Source: Bacteroides sp. CAG:927 (GTDB taxonomy: Bacteria > Bacteroidota > Bacteroidia > Bacteroidales > Muribaculaceae). From it: DNA of 31,073 bases. The notes under the pieces are model-generated. The model ran no database searches, was not told where the DNA came from, and saw nothing but the letters and a program-made list of their open reading frames with translations. Position 1 is the stretch's first letter; each line of letters starts with the position of its first letter. Shown here piece by piece: positions 1 through 8,482 of the stretch. The translations under genes were made by a program, and so were the position numbers. The stretch covers positions 14,131 to 45,203 of the forward strand of contig HF985632.1 of NCBI GenBank assembly GCA_000431155.1, written 5' to 3'.

Positions 1-452
1 GCGAGCTTGTGGCAAAAATGAAACTTATAGCCAATCGCGCACTTCTCAAAGGCAACCGAGTGGCATTCTGCGATGATTCGATAGTGCGTGGAACACAGCT
101 GAGAGACAACGTAAGCGACTTGTATGACTATGGTGTCAAGGAAGTGCATATGCGCATATCATGTCCGCCACTCATTTATCCATGCAAATATCTTAATTTC
201 ACGGCATCCAAGAGTGAAATGGAGCTGATAACGCGTCGCGTGATAGAACAGCTTGAAGGGGACCCCAACACAAACCTTGAAGCATACGCCACCGAAGGCA
301 CACCGCAATATGAAGCTATGGTAGAGGAGATAAGAAAGAAACTCCAGCTCACATCTCTAAAATTCTGTTCGATTCAAAAAATCATAGATGCAATCGGGCT
401 ACCCAAATGCAAAATCTGCACACACTGTTTTGACGGTACCGGCAGAGATTAA
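1..452 (+). CDS. purF: Amidophosphoribosyltransferase-like protein (PurF family), 3' part only
   Basis: The reading frame is already open at base 3 (GELVAKMKL...), so the window cuts off the N-terminal glutaminase domain and most of the phosphoribosyltransferase domain. About 150 C-terminal residues are visible. The segment FCDDSIVRGTQL is the PRPP-binding signature of type I phosphoribosyltransferases in the form seen in PurF, preceded by a KMKLI-NR segment typical of that family. PurF makes 5-phosphoribosylamine from PRPP and glutamine, the first committed step of purine synthesis. The C-terminus ends in a cysteine cluster (C-K-I-C-T-H-C) that some Bacteroidetes homologues share and that could bind metal (inference). 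Bacteroidales often carry two PurF-like genes, so this may be the paralogue rather than the main enzyme. The gene ends in TAA, followed by a hairpin. Confidence 0.85.
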   Translation, partial: ELVAKMKLIANRALLKGNRVAFCDDSIVRGTQLRDNVSDLYDYGVKEVHMRISCPPLIYPCKYLNFTASKSEMELITRRVIEQLEGDPNTNLEAYATEGTPQYEAMVEEIRKKLQLTSLKFCSIQKIIDAIGLPKCKICTHCFDGTGRD

Positions 453-456
453 AAAT

Positions 457-496
457 AATGAAGGCGATTATCCGGCAAAGGATGGTCGCCTTCATT
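457..496. terminator. Intergenic hairpin after the purF-like gene
   Basis: AATGAAGGCGA (457-467) and TCGCCTTCATT (486-496) form a perfect 11-bp inverted repeat with an 18-nt loop, starting 5 bp after the stop codon. Its position suggests transcription termination. On the plus strand no clear T tract follows; the T-rich side (TTATTTTTA) is on the minus strand, so a classical intrinsic terminator on the plus strand is only partly supported. Confidence 0.5.
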
Positions 497-580
497 GCCC
501 TATTAACAAATTTTGTGTTACCGGCGCACGGGTTTTGAAATAAGTTTGGCGTTATTAAGGTGAAATCCAATCATTTTTCT

Positions 581-588
581 TACCTTTG
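581..588 (+). promoter_or_regulatory. Promoter -7 box of the etf operon
   Basis: TACCTTTG matches the Bacteroidetes -7 consensus TAnnTTTG. It lies 48 bp upstream of the etfB ATG, giving a leader of roughly 40 nt. No TTG is found at the usual distance upstream, so the -33 element is weak or absent. Confidence 0.6.
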
Positions 589-636
589 TAGGCCTAAATA
601 AACTGATTATTATATCTAATTATCAAAATTAATAGT

Positions 637-1509
637 ATGAGTCTTAACATCATTGTGCTCGCAAAGCAGGTGCCCGACACCCGCAACGTGGGCAAAGATG
701 CCATGAAAGCTGACGGTACCATCAACCGCGCCGCACTTCCTGCCATCTTTAATCCCGAAGACCTCAACGCCCTTGAGCAAGCCCTTCGACTCAAGGATGC
801 AAACCCTGGCTCCACAGTGACTTTATTGACCATGGGACTTCCCCGCGCATCGGAAATAATACGTGAAGCAATGTATCGCGGCGCAGATGCCGGGATAGTG
901 CTCACAGACCGTGTGCTTGGCGGCGCAGATACCCTCGCCACCTCCTACTCACTTGCACAGGCAGTGAAGAAATTCGGCAACTATGACATAATACTCGGCG
1001 GTCGTCAGGCTATTGACGGTGACACCGCACAAGTTGGTCCCCAGATTGCAGAGAAGCTTGGCATTCCTCAGGTAACTTACGCTGAAGAGATATTGGACCT
1101 CAAAGACGGTCATGTAACAGTGAAACGCCGCCTTGAAAACGGTGTTGAGACTGTTAAATCTCCCCTCCCCTGTGTTGTGACAGTGAACGGAAGCGCAGCA
1201 GAATGCCGCCCGCGCAACGCAATGCGTCTGCAAAAATACAAGTATGCTCTTTCACCCACAGAAAAAGCCAAAGCATCGGCAACAGCGCAGCAGCTGGTTG
1301 ATGAGCGTCCCTACCTCAACATACAGGAATGGAGCGCAGCCATGGTGGATGCAGACCCCAATCAGATAGGCCTGCCCGGTTCACCTACAAAAGTGAAAGC
1401 GATAGAAAATGTGGTGTTCACCGCTAAAGAAAGCCGCCGTCTTGACAACAACGACGAGCAAATAGAAGATCTGGTGAAAGAACTCATTGCCTCCCACACC
1501 ATAGGCTAA
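637..1509 (+). CDS. etfB: Electron transfer flavoprotein, beta subunit
   Basis: EtfB pairs with EtfA to form a soluble flavoprotein that takes electrons from acyl-CoA dehydrogenases. The protein (290 aa) opens with IIVLAKQVPDT, the usual EtfB N-terminus. It carries the ETF-beta signature RQAIDGDTAQVGPQ around residues 126-140, which lies in the AMP/nucleotide-binding fold. It is somewhat longer than the classical human or Paracoccus subunit (about 250 aa). EtfA follows 36 bp downstream and an acyl-CoA dehydrogenase 3 bp after that, so the three form one operon. In some anaerobes EtfB binds a second FAD and the complex bifurcates electrons. I cannot decide between classical and bifurcating types from the sequence by eye. 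Confidence 0.93.
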   Translation: MSLNIIVLAKQVPDTRNVGKDAMKADGTINRAALPAIFNPEDLNALEQALRLKDANPGSTVTLLTMGLPRASEIIREAMYRGADAGIVLTDRVLGGADTLATSYSLAQAVKKFGNYDIILGGRQAIDGDTAQVGPQIAEKLGIPQVTYAEEILDLKDGHVTVKRRLENGVETVKSPLPCVVTVNGSAAECRPRNAMRLQKYKYALSPTEKAKASATAQQLVDERPYLNIQEWSAAMVDADPNQIGLPGSPTKVKAIENVVFTAKESRRLDNNDEQIEDLVKELIASHTIG

Positions 1510-1545
1510 ACAACGCGAAGTTGAACCATTACAACAAATTTAGCA

Positions 1546-2574
1546 ATGACCGACAACAATAACCTCATAGTATATTGCGAGTTCGACGACGGCAAAGTAG
1601 CCGACGTTAGCCTTGAGCTCCTCACCAAAGGACGCGAACTTGCCACCAAGCTCGGCGTGAAGCTTGAAGCCATTGTGATTGGCGACAATCTTGCCGGGGT
1701 GGAAAACCAGCTTTTTCCTTACGGCGTAGATACCGTATATAAAGTTGAAGACAAACGCCTTTACCCTTATGTATCAGCACCCCATGCATCGGTTATAATA
1801 AATCTCTTCAAAGAGATTAAACCTCAGGTATGCCTCATGGGAGCCACATGTATTGGCCGTGACCTCGGTCCCCGCGTATCTTCATGTCTTCACAGCGGCC
1901 TTACCGCCGACTGCACGGCACTGGAAATCGGAGACCACACCGACCCTAAAACAGGCAAGGAATATCAGAACCTTCTTTATCAGATTCGTCCCGCATTCGG
2001 CGGCAACATTGTGGCCACAATCGTAAATCCGGAGTGCCGTCCGCAGATGGCCACCGTGCGCGAAGGCGTTATGCGCAAAGAAGAGTTTGATCCCAACTAC
2101 AAAGGAACTGTTGTAAACCTTGAAGCAGACAAATATGTAAGCCCCGAGGATTTCGCAGTAGAAATCATTGACCGTCATATTGAAAAGTCAAAAGTCAACA
2201 TCAAGGGAGCACCCATTATAGTAGCCGGAGGTTACGGCATGGGCAGCAAAGAGAACTTCCAGTTGCTTTATGACCTTGCCAACACATTAGGCGGCGAAGT
2301 AGGTGCATCACGTGCCGCCGTGGATGCCGGATTCACCGAACATGACCGCCAGATTGGCCAAACCGGTGTGACCGTTCGTCCCAAGCTATACATAGCATGC
2401 GGCATATCGGGCCAGATACAGCATATCGCAGGTATGCAGGACAGCTCAATCATACTGTCAATCAACAATGACCCGAATGCCCCCATCAACACAATAGCCG
2501 ATTATGTGATAACCGGCAATGTTGAAGACGTGATTCCCAAACTCATCAAGTACTACAAGAAAAATTCCAAGTAA
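1546..2574 (+). CDS. etfA: Electron transfer flavoprotein, alpha subunit
   Basis: This is the FAD-binding partner of EtfB (342 aa). The N-terminal half is the ETF alpha/beta-type nucleotide-binding-like fold. The C-terminal half is the conserved FAD domain, with GASRAAVDAG near residue 255, then GQTGVTVRPKLYIACGISG and QHIAGMQDS. The serine/arginine and glutamine/histidine positions that contact FAD in characterised EtfA proteins are therefore present. The C-terminus has the expected ITGNVEDVIPKL helix. The gene starts at ATG 1546, 36 bp after etfB, and ends 3 bp before the acyl-CoA dehydrogenase, so co-transcription and probably translational coupling are expected. Confidence 0.94.
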   Translation: MTDNNNLIVYCEFDDGKVADVSLELLTKGRELATKLGVKLEAIVIGDNLAGVENQLFPYGVDTVYKVEDKRLYPYVSAPHASVIINLFKEIKPQVCLMGATCIGRDLGPRVSSCLHSGLTADCTALEIGDHTDPKTGKEYQNLLYQIRPAFGGNIVATIVNPECRPQMATVREGVMRKEEFDPNYKGTVVNLEADKYVSPEDFAVEIIDRHIEKSKVNIKGAPIIVAGGYGMGSKENFQLLYDLANTLGGEVGASRAAVDAGFTEHDRQIGQTGVTVRPKLYIACGISGQIQHIAGMQDSSIILSINNDPNAPINTIADYVITGNVEDVIPKLIKYYKKNSK

Positions 2575-2577
2575 GCA

Positions 2578-4278
2578 ATGGCTAATTTCTATACAGACAA
2601 TTCGGCACTCAAGCATCACCTCAACCATCCGTTGATGGAGAAGATTGTCAAGCTCAAGGAGCGCGACTTTGCCGATGCCAAAACTTTTGATTATGCGCCT
2701 CAGGATTTTGACGACGCCATGGACTCTTATGACAAGGTGCTGGAAGTGGTAGGCGAAATTTGCGGAGGCAAGATAGCAGAAAACGCCGAAGAGGTGGACC
2801 ATCAGGGTCCTAAAGTGGAGAATGGACGCGTAAGTTATGCCGTTCCCACCCAAGAAAACCTTGAACTTTGTCGCAAAGCCGGCTTGATGGGCATGGCAAT
2901 GCCCCGTCGCCTTGGCGGTTTGAACTTCCCTATCACTCCGTATATAATGGCTGCCGACATCGTGAGCCGCGCAGATACCGGTTTTGAGAATCTGTGGGGA
3001 CTTCAGGACTGCGCAGAAACAATATATGAATTTGCCGACGAAGACCAGAAACAGCGTTACATCCCCCGCGTGTGCAAGGGTGAGACCATGTCAATGGACC
3101 TTACCGAACCTGATGCCGGCTCTGACCTTCAGAGCGTGATGCTCAAAGCTACCGAGCAGCCTGACGGCACATGGCGTCTAAACGGCGTAAAACGCTTCAT
3201 CACCAATGGCGATGCCGACATCCATCTCGTGCTTGCCCGCTCGGAAGACGGCACAAAAGATGGTCGCGGACTGTCAATGTTCATATACGACAAACGCAAT
3301 GGAGGTGTTGATGTGCGCCGCATTGAAAACAAGATGGGTATCAAGGGGTCTCCGACCTGCGAGCTTGTATATAAAAATGCCAAAGCAGAACTCTGCGGCA
3401 GCCGTCGTCTGGGTCTCATCAAATATGTGATGGCTCTTATGAACGGTGCCCGTTTGGGTATCGCAGCACAGAGCGTTGGCGTAAGCGAACGTGCTTACCG
3501 CGAGGCTCTTGCTTATGCCCAGGACCGCAAGCAGTTTGGCAAAGCAATCATAGAATTTCCCGCAGTATATGAAATGCTTGCCATCATGAAGGCCAAACTT
3601 GATGCCAGCCGTGCACTTCTTTATGAGACCTCACGCTTTGTGGACATCTACAAAATTTACGAAGATATATCCAAAGAGCGCAGTCTCACACCCGAGGAGC
3701 GCAAGGAGATGAAAGAGTACTCCAAGAAAGCTGATGCCTGCACTCCCCTTGTAAAAGGTATGGGCAGTGAATATTGCAACCAGAATGCATATGACTGCAT
3801 TCAGATTCACGGCGGTAGCGGTTTCATGAAGGATTATGCTTGTGAACGCGTGTATCGCGACGCCCGCATCACTTCTATATACGAAGGTACCACTCAGCTT
3901 CAGGTTGTAGCTGCAATACGCCACGTGACCACCGGCACATACTTCAACATGATTCGCGAATATCAGGCTCAGGAGGTAAAACCCGAACTTATGTGGCTGC
4001 GCGACAATCTCATGGCGATGACCGAAAGCTACGAAAAAGCCGTAAATACCGTGACCGAGGCTAAAGATACAGCATATGTTGACTTCATGGCACGCCGCCT
4101 TGTGGAAATGGCCGGCAATATCATCATGGGCTATCTGCTCCTGAGTGATGCCAACCGCAATGATGAATTTGTGCACAGTGCTGAAGTTTACAACAAACTG
4201 GCACAAGCCGAAGTGGCAAAACATGCTGATTTCATTGCGAACTTCAAACCTGAACAGCAGGAAATCTACAAAGCCTGA
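2578..4278 (+). CDS. Acyl-CoA dehydrogenase family protein, long form
   Basis: This flavoenzyme oxidises an acyl-CoA (or a related carboxyl-CoA) and hands electrons to the ETF encoded just upstream. The core is recognisable. MSMDLTEPDAGSDLQ matches the FAD/substrate loop of the family, DRKQFGKAI the middle C-terminal helix region, and the segment ending IYEGTTQLQ contains the catalytic-base glutamate position of short- and medium-chain enzymes. At 566 aa it is about 180 residues longer than canonical members (about 380). The excess comes from an N-terminal extension, an internal insertion after residue 360 (IYKIYEDISKERSLTPEER) and a C-terminal helical extension. That long architecture occurs in a clade often annotated only as acyl-CoA dehydrogenase. 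The substrate is unknown. A hairpin terminator follows 28 bp after the stop. Confidence 0.9.
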   Translation: MANFYTDNSALKHHLNHPLMEKIVKLKERDFADAKTFDYAPQDFDDAMDSYDKVLEVVGEICGGKIAENAEEVDHQGPKVENGRVSYAVPTQENLELCRKAGLMGMAMPRRLGGLNFPITPYIMAADIVSRADTGFENLWGLQDCAETIYEFADEDQKQRYIPRVCKGETMSMDLTEPDAGSDLQSVMLKATEQPDGTWRLNGVKRFITNGDADIHLVLARSEDGTKDGRGLSMFIYDKRNGGVDVRRIENKMGIKGSPTCELVYKNAKAELCGSRRLGLIKYVMALMNGARLGIAAQSVGVSERAYREALAYAQDRKQFGKAIIEFPAVYEMLAIMKAKLDASRALLYETSRFVDIYKIYEDISKERSLTPEERKEMKEYSKKADACTPLVKGMGSEYCNQNAYDCIQIHGGSGFMKDYACERVYRDARITSIYEGTTQLQVVAAIRHVTTGTYFNMIREYQAQEVKPELMWLRDNLMAMTESYEKAVNTVTEAKDTAYVDFMARRLVEMAGNIIMGYLLLSDANRNDEFVHSAEVYNKLAQAEVAKHADFIANFKPEQQEIYKA

Positions 4279-4305
4279 ATTTAGATTAACATAGCACTTT
4301 ATAAG

Positions 4306-4348
4306 CGGTGCGCTGCAGGAAATTACCTGTGGCGCACCGTTGCTTTTT
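4306..4348 (+). terminator. Intrinsic terminator of the etf/acyl-CoA dehydrogenase operon
   Basis: CGGTGCGCTGCAGG (4306-4319) pairs with CCTGTGGCGCACCG (4326-4339), a 14-bp stem with one interior mismatch and a 6-nt AAATTA loop. It is followed by TTGCTTTTT. The position, 28 bp after the stop codon, and the T tract make this a convincing Rho-independent terminator. Confidence 0.85.
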
Positions 4349-4370
4349 CGCGGAATAAACTGTAAATTTG
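4340..4370 (+). promoter_or_regulatory. Promoter of holB
   Basis: TTG at 4340-4342 and TAAATTTG at 4363-4370 are separated by 20 bp, matching the Bacteroidetes -33/-7 arrangement. The -33 element overlaps the T tract of the preceding terminator. The predicted transcript start is about 15 nt upstream of the holB ATG at 4391. Confidence 0.65.
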
Positions 4371-4390
4371 TAGTCCCAACAATAAGTTTC

Positions 4391-5524
4391 ATGAAATTCA
4401 GCGACATACCGGCACATACCCAAGTGAAAGAAAGGCTGAGAGCCATGGTTGACAACGACCGCATACCTCATGCATTACTGCTGGAGGGACCGGCCGGGAT
4501 AGGCAAATTCGCACTGGCCCGAGCCATGGCCCAATACATACATTGCACCAACCGCACCCCTGACGGAGACAGTTGCGGAAAATGTGCAGCCTGCCGACAA
4601 CATGAAGCGATGAATCATATAGACACCATACAGGTGTTTCCGGTGGTTAAGACAGAGAAGTTTCGCAATTTGCCTCCAACCTCTGATGATTTCATGACCC
4701 AATGGCGCGAATATCTTACTGGAAGGATATTCATGGATTATGACCTATGGGCAGACTCTTTCGGTAAAAAGAACGCCAAACCGGCCAATTATGTCAGCGA
4801 AAGCTCGGCACTGATACACAAGCTGTCGCTGACAAGCCATGACACACGCTACAAAGTAGTGCTATGGTGGCTGCCGGAACTGATGAATGAAGAAACAGCC
4901 AACAAGCTGCTGAAATTGATAGAAGAGCCTGCGGACGACAGCATAATAATAATGGTGAGCAATGATTCGCGAGCCATACTCCCCACCATTTATTCGCGTC
5001 TGCAACGAGTGGAGGTGCGCCATCTGAGCGATGACTCTGTGGCCGACTATTTATGCAAGCATAAGAATATGCAGCGTGCCGATGCCATGGCGATAGCACA
5101 TATCTCGGGGGGAAGCATCAGCGCGGCACTCAACAACAGCAACGGCAACGAGGCCGACAACAAGATGCTTGCCAATTTCATACAATTGATGCGTCTGGCA
5201 TATCAGCGCAATATATTCCAACTCCGTGAATGGGCAAATGCGCTTGCGGCCCAGACAAGAGAGCAACAATGCCGATTTTACGAATACAGCAGCCGCCTCA
5301 TGCGCGAGAACTTCGTGTATAACCTCAATGTGGCATCACTCAATTATCTCAATACCGAGGAGCAAAAATTCAGCACCAATTTTGCAAGATTCATCACTGA
5401 ACGCAATGTAGAGAAGCTGACAGAGGTGTTTGATACCGCTGCCCAGCATATCTATGGCTATGCAAACGCCAAAATAGTGAACCTTGACGTAGCCATCAAA
5501 GTAATACTCCTGCTCAAAAACTAA
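4391..5524 (+). CDS. holB: DNA polymerase III delta' subunit (clamp-loader)
   Basis: Delta' is the stator subunit of the clamp-loader complex that places the sliding clamp on DNA. The 377-aa protein begins MKFSDIPAHTQVKERL, has a P-loop-like GPAGIGK at residues 38-44, and a zinc module with CGKCAAC. The P-loop lysine is followed by Phe instead of Ser/Thr, and the SRC motif reads SRLQ. Such decay fits delta', which does not hydrolyse ATP, better than gamma/tau. I chose ATG 4391 rather than an upstream in-frame codon at 4340. The upstream one lies in the terminator and promoter, and family similarity begins at MKFSDI. The next gene starts 6 bp downstream, consistent with a holB, nuclease, hemW operon. 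Confidence 0.85.
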   Translation: MKFSDIPAHTQVKERLRAMVDNDRIPHALLLEGPAGIGKFALARAMAQYIHCTNRTPDGDSCGKCAACRQHEAMNHIDTIQVFPVVKTEKFRNLPPTSDDFMTQWREYLTGRIFMDYDLWADSFGKKNAKPANYVSESSALIHKLSLTSHDTRYKVVLWWLPELMNEETANKLLKLIEEPADDSIIIMVSNDSRAILPTIYSRLQRVEVRHLSDDSVADYLCKHKNMQRADAMAIAHISGGSISAALNNSNGNEADNKMLANFIQLMRLAYQRNIFQLREWANALAAQTREQQCRFYEYSSRLMRENFVYNLNVASLNYLNTEEQKFSTNFARFITERNVEKLTEVFDTAAQHIYGYANAKIVNLDVAIKVILLLKN

Positions 5525-5530
5525 ATTCTC

Positions 5531-8482
5531 ATGCACACGCCATTTCTCAAACTTGTGGCTGAGGCATACGCCAAACGCCATGATGATGTGAGCGAGATAT
5601 GCTTTGTGTTTCCCAACAAGCGAAGCGCAACATTCTTTTCCAAGTATCTTGACACGGCCATGAACCGTGAGCATTTGGCACCGGGGCTGATGACTATCAG
5701 CGAATTTGTGACGGAGTTTTCAGACGGCATAGACGCGAGCCGCTATGAACAACTGTTTGTACTCTACAACGAATATGCCAAACTGTCAAAAGAGATAGGT
5801 AATTTTGACCGCTTCATGTTCTGGGGCGATATGCTTATATCGGATTTCAATGATGTGGACCGCTATATGGTGGACGCCGACCAATTGTTTGTCAATGTGG
5901 AACGGCTTAAGGAAATCAACTCCAATTATCTTACAGAGGAACAACTGAACGTAATACGCCGCTATTGGGGAGATGAAAAGCCACATGAATACCGCGAACA
6001 ATTCTGGAGCCACGTGTCAAACAGCAATGACGATGAACAGGCCAAGGCCAACAAAAAATTTCTGAAGCTTTGGGAGGTACTTTGTCCGCTCTATCATGAA
6101 TACCGAAAGGAGTTGCGCAAACGGGGACTCACCACTTCAGGAATGCGTTATCGCGAAGCTGCCACACGGCTACGCACAGCCACGGCAAATGATTTTGAAT
6201 TCAAACGGTATGTGTTCTGCGGATTCAATGTGCTGAGTACAGCCGAGATTCAGATTTTCAGTCGTATGAAAGCACTCGGTATAGCGGATTACTATTGGGA
6301 TTACAATTCACCCACATTCAAGCTCCCCAGAAACCGTGCAGGGAGATTCATAGAAAAAAACATAAAGGATTTTCCCTCAATCTATCCGCTTGACCAAGAA
6401 GATATAACCAGTTTTCCCGAGATAAAGATTGTGGGCGTGCCATCAAATGTGGGGCAAGCAAAACTCGCGGGGAAATTTGTCAGTGACATGATTGAGACCG
6501 GAGTAATCACCAATCGCGAAAATGCCATAAACACCGCGATAGTGCTTCCGGACGAAACCTTGTTCATACCCCTCATTCACTCAATACCATTGGGGAAAGA
6601 TAAGATTCAGACTCTTAACATAACGATGGGGTTTCCCATGCGCCTGAGTCCTGTGGCATCACTCGTACACAATATCGTAATGCTACAGCTTAAGGTACGC
6701 AACGTACACTCAATGCCGGCATTTTTTCATGAAGATGTACGCGTTCTTTTAGGAATGCCCACAATATACGGCATAGCACCAAAAGAATGTGAGGCCGTGC
6801 TTAATGTCATTACGAGCAAACGCATGTTCATGCTTCCTGCGCAGATGCTATGCGAAATTGCGCCAAGCTATGAGCTTATTTTCAGTCCTATAGGGCCTAA
6901 AAGCGGCATAAAACAGGTAAAAAACTATCTGGACAGTGTGCTTGATTTCGTTGACGCTTCAATAAATAAATCAGACCAAGCTGACCGAGAATTACAGCAC
7001 CAATTCATCATAGCCTATAAACAGGCGGTCATGGAACTGTATGAGGCTGCATCAGAATACAAAATCGAGATGCAGGACCTCACTTTCTTCCAACTAATGG
7101 AACGCACTATCCACAGTGCAAAAATCAATTTCCGTGGAGAGCCACTAAAGGGGTTGCAAGTTATGGGAATGCTTGAAACACGTTCGCTTGATTTTGAAAA
7201 TGTTGTCGTGCTGTCAATGAACGAGCGCATATTTCCGCGCAAACAATTCTCCAAATCGTTCATTCCAGAATCATTGCGCAAGGCTTATGGTATGGCCACA
7301 AACGATTTTCAGGAAAGCATATACGCATACTATTTTTACAGACTTATAGCTCGTGCAAAAAATGTGTGGCTCACCTACGATGCCCGAAATGTAGGTGGAA
7401 CCAAAAGCTCGGAAATGTCGCGCTATCTCACGCAACTGCTATATCTGTTCAAAGGCTCCAACGCTACACATTCCATAGCCACGTTCCGAGGCACTACATT
7501 TACATCCCCGGAAATAATCATGTCCAAAACCGGGCATGTGATGAAGATGCTGAACAAGTTTCTCACCCCCGGCTCGGGATTCAATCTATCTCCAAGCGCC
7601 ATTCATACCTATATTGAATGTCCTCTTCACTTTTATCTACAATATGTGGAAGGATACAGATCGGAAAATGAAATCACCGAATATATGGATTCGGCCACAT
7701 ACGGCACCATACTGCATGCAGTGTCACAAAAATTTTATGAGTCAGTCAAGGAGTCAGGCCATCCGGTAATCACATCGGAACTGCTGCAACAGAGCATAAA
7801 ACCGGGAAACAGACATTTCCTTGAACGGATTATTACCGAAACAGTAAACAAGGAATTCAATAAACTTGACGATGACAAACTGCTCACCCCACTTGTAGGC
7901 GAAGCTCTCGTGATGGGCAAGGTAATGCTGGAAACTGTAGTGTCAATGTTCAGACGCGAGATACCTCTCACACCGTTTACATTCATAGAGGCTGAAAAAA
8001 AAGTATCGGGACAGTATAAGGTAAACCGGGACCTGAGCGTGAACGTGTATATGATAATTGACCGTATAGACGAAATAAACGGCACGCGCCGGTTCATAGA
8101 TTACAAAACCGGCTCCGATGAACTATCCGTTCCTTCTGTGGAAAAGCTATTTGATCCCGAATACACCAAGAATGTAAAGGGCATAATGCAATTACTGTTT
8201 TATTGTCTTGTGTACCGATATATCAATAACGATGACCGTCCGGTGCAACCGCTTATCTACAAACTAAGCAAGATAAGCATTGAAGGAATCAATCCATTGA
8301 AAATAGGAGGCAACGAATTGACGGATTACCATGAGGTGCTTGCAGAGTACGAAGAAAGGCTTCACGGAGTGATAACCGAGATATTCAGCAAGGATATACC
8401 ATTTACACAGGCTAAAACAGAAAATGTCTGCACTTTTTGTGAGTTCAAAAGCATTTGCCAACGCGAGGGTTCCAAATTCTGA
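5531..8482 (+). CDS. AddB-like PD-(D/E)XK nuclease family protein with Fe-S cysteines
   Basis: This is a large protein (983 aa) of the RecB/AddB type involved in processing double-strand DNA ends. The N-terminal three quarters resemble an inactivated UvrD-like helicase, with ICFVFPNKRSATFF and LSMNERIFP recognisable and no intact Walker A. The C-terminal nuclease domain has an acidic IIDRID segment and the motif FIDYKTGS (D857, K859), giving the D..DxK catalytic set. Four cysteines, C697 in IECPLHFYLQ and C967, C970, C976 near the C-terminus, have the spacing that binds a 4Fe-4S cluster in AddB and related nucleases. It sits between holB (6-bp gap) and hemW (stop and start share one base, TGATG). 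Its AddA-type partner is not in the window. Confidence 0.85.
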   Translation: MHTPFLKLVAEAYAKRHDDVSEICFVFPNKRSATFFSKYLDTAMNREHLAPGLMTISEFVTEFSDGIDASRYEQLFVLYNEYAKLSKEIGNFDRFMFWGDMLISDFNDVDRYMVDADQLFVNVERLKEINSNYLTEEQLNVIRRYWGDEKPHEYREQFWSHVSNSNDDEQAKANKKFLKLWEVLCPLYHEYRKELRKRGLTTSGMRYREAATRLRTATANDFEFKRYVFCGFNVLSTAEIQIFSRMKALGIADYYWDYNSPTFKLPRNRAGRFIEKNIKDFPSIYPLDQEDITSFPEIKIVGVPSNVGQAKLAGKFVSDMIETGVITNRENAINTAIVLPDETLFIPLIHSIPLGKDKIQTLNITMGFPMRLSPVASLVHNIVMLQLKVRNVHSMPAFFHEDVRVLLGMPTIYGIAPKECEAVLNVITSKRMFMLPAQMLCEIAPSYELIFSPIGPKSGIKQVKNYLDSVLDFVDASINKSDQADRELQHQFIIAYKQAVMELYEAASEYKIEMQDLTFFQLMERTIHSAKINFRGEPLKGLQVMGMLETRSLDFENVVVLSMNERIFPRKQFSKSFIPESLRKAYGMATNDFQESIYAYYFYRLIARAKNVWLTYDARNVGGTKSSEMSRYLTQLLYLFKGSNATHSIATFRGTTFTSPEIIMSKTGHVMKMLNKFLTPGSGFNLSPSAIHTYIECPLHFYLQYVEGYRSENEITEYMDSATYGTILHAVSQKFYESVKESGHPVITSELLQQSIKPGNRHFLERIITETVNKEFNKLDDDKLLTPLVGEALVMGKVMLETVVSMFRREIPLTPFTFIEAEKKVSGQYKVNRDLSVNVYMIIDRIDEINGTRRFIDYKTGSDELSVPSVEKLFDPEYTKNVKGIMQLLFYCLVYRYINNDDRPVQPLIYKLSKISIEGINPLKIGGNELTDYHEVLAEYEERLHGVITEIFSKDIPFTQAKTENVCTFCEFKSICQREGSKF

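Noticed and set aside
4340..4390. Upstream in-frame start for holB
   Set aside because: It falls within the preceding terminator and the promoter; family similarity begins at ATG 4391.
3631..4464. Long minus-strand open frame (277 codons) opposite the acyl-CoA dehydrogenase
   Set aside because: It lies wholly antisense to a well-conserved gene and its terminator, has no family features, and is a by-product of codon bias on the real strand.
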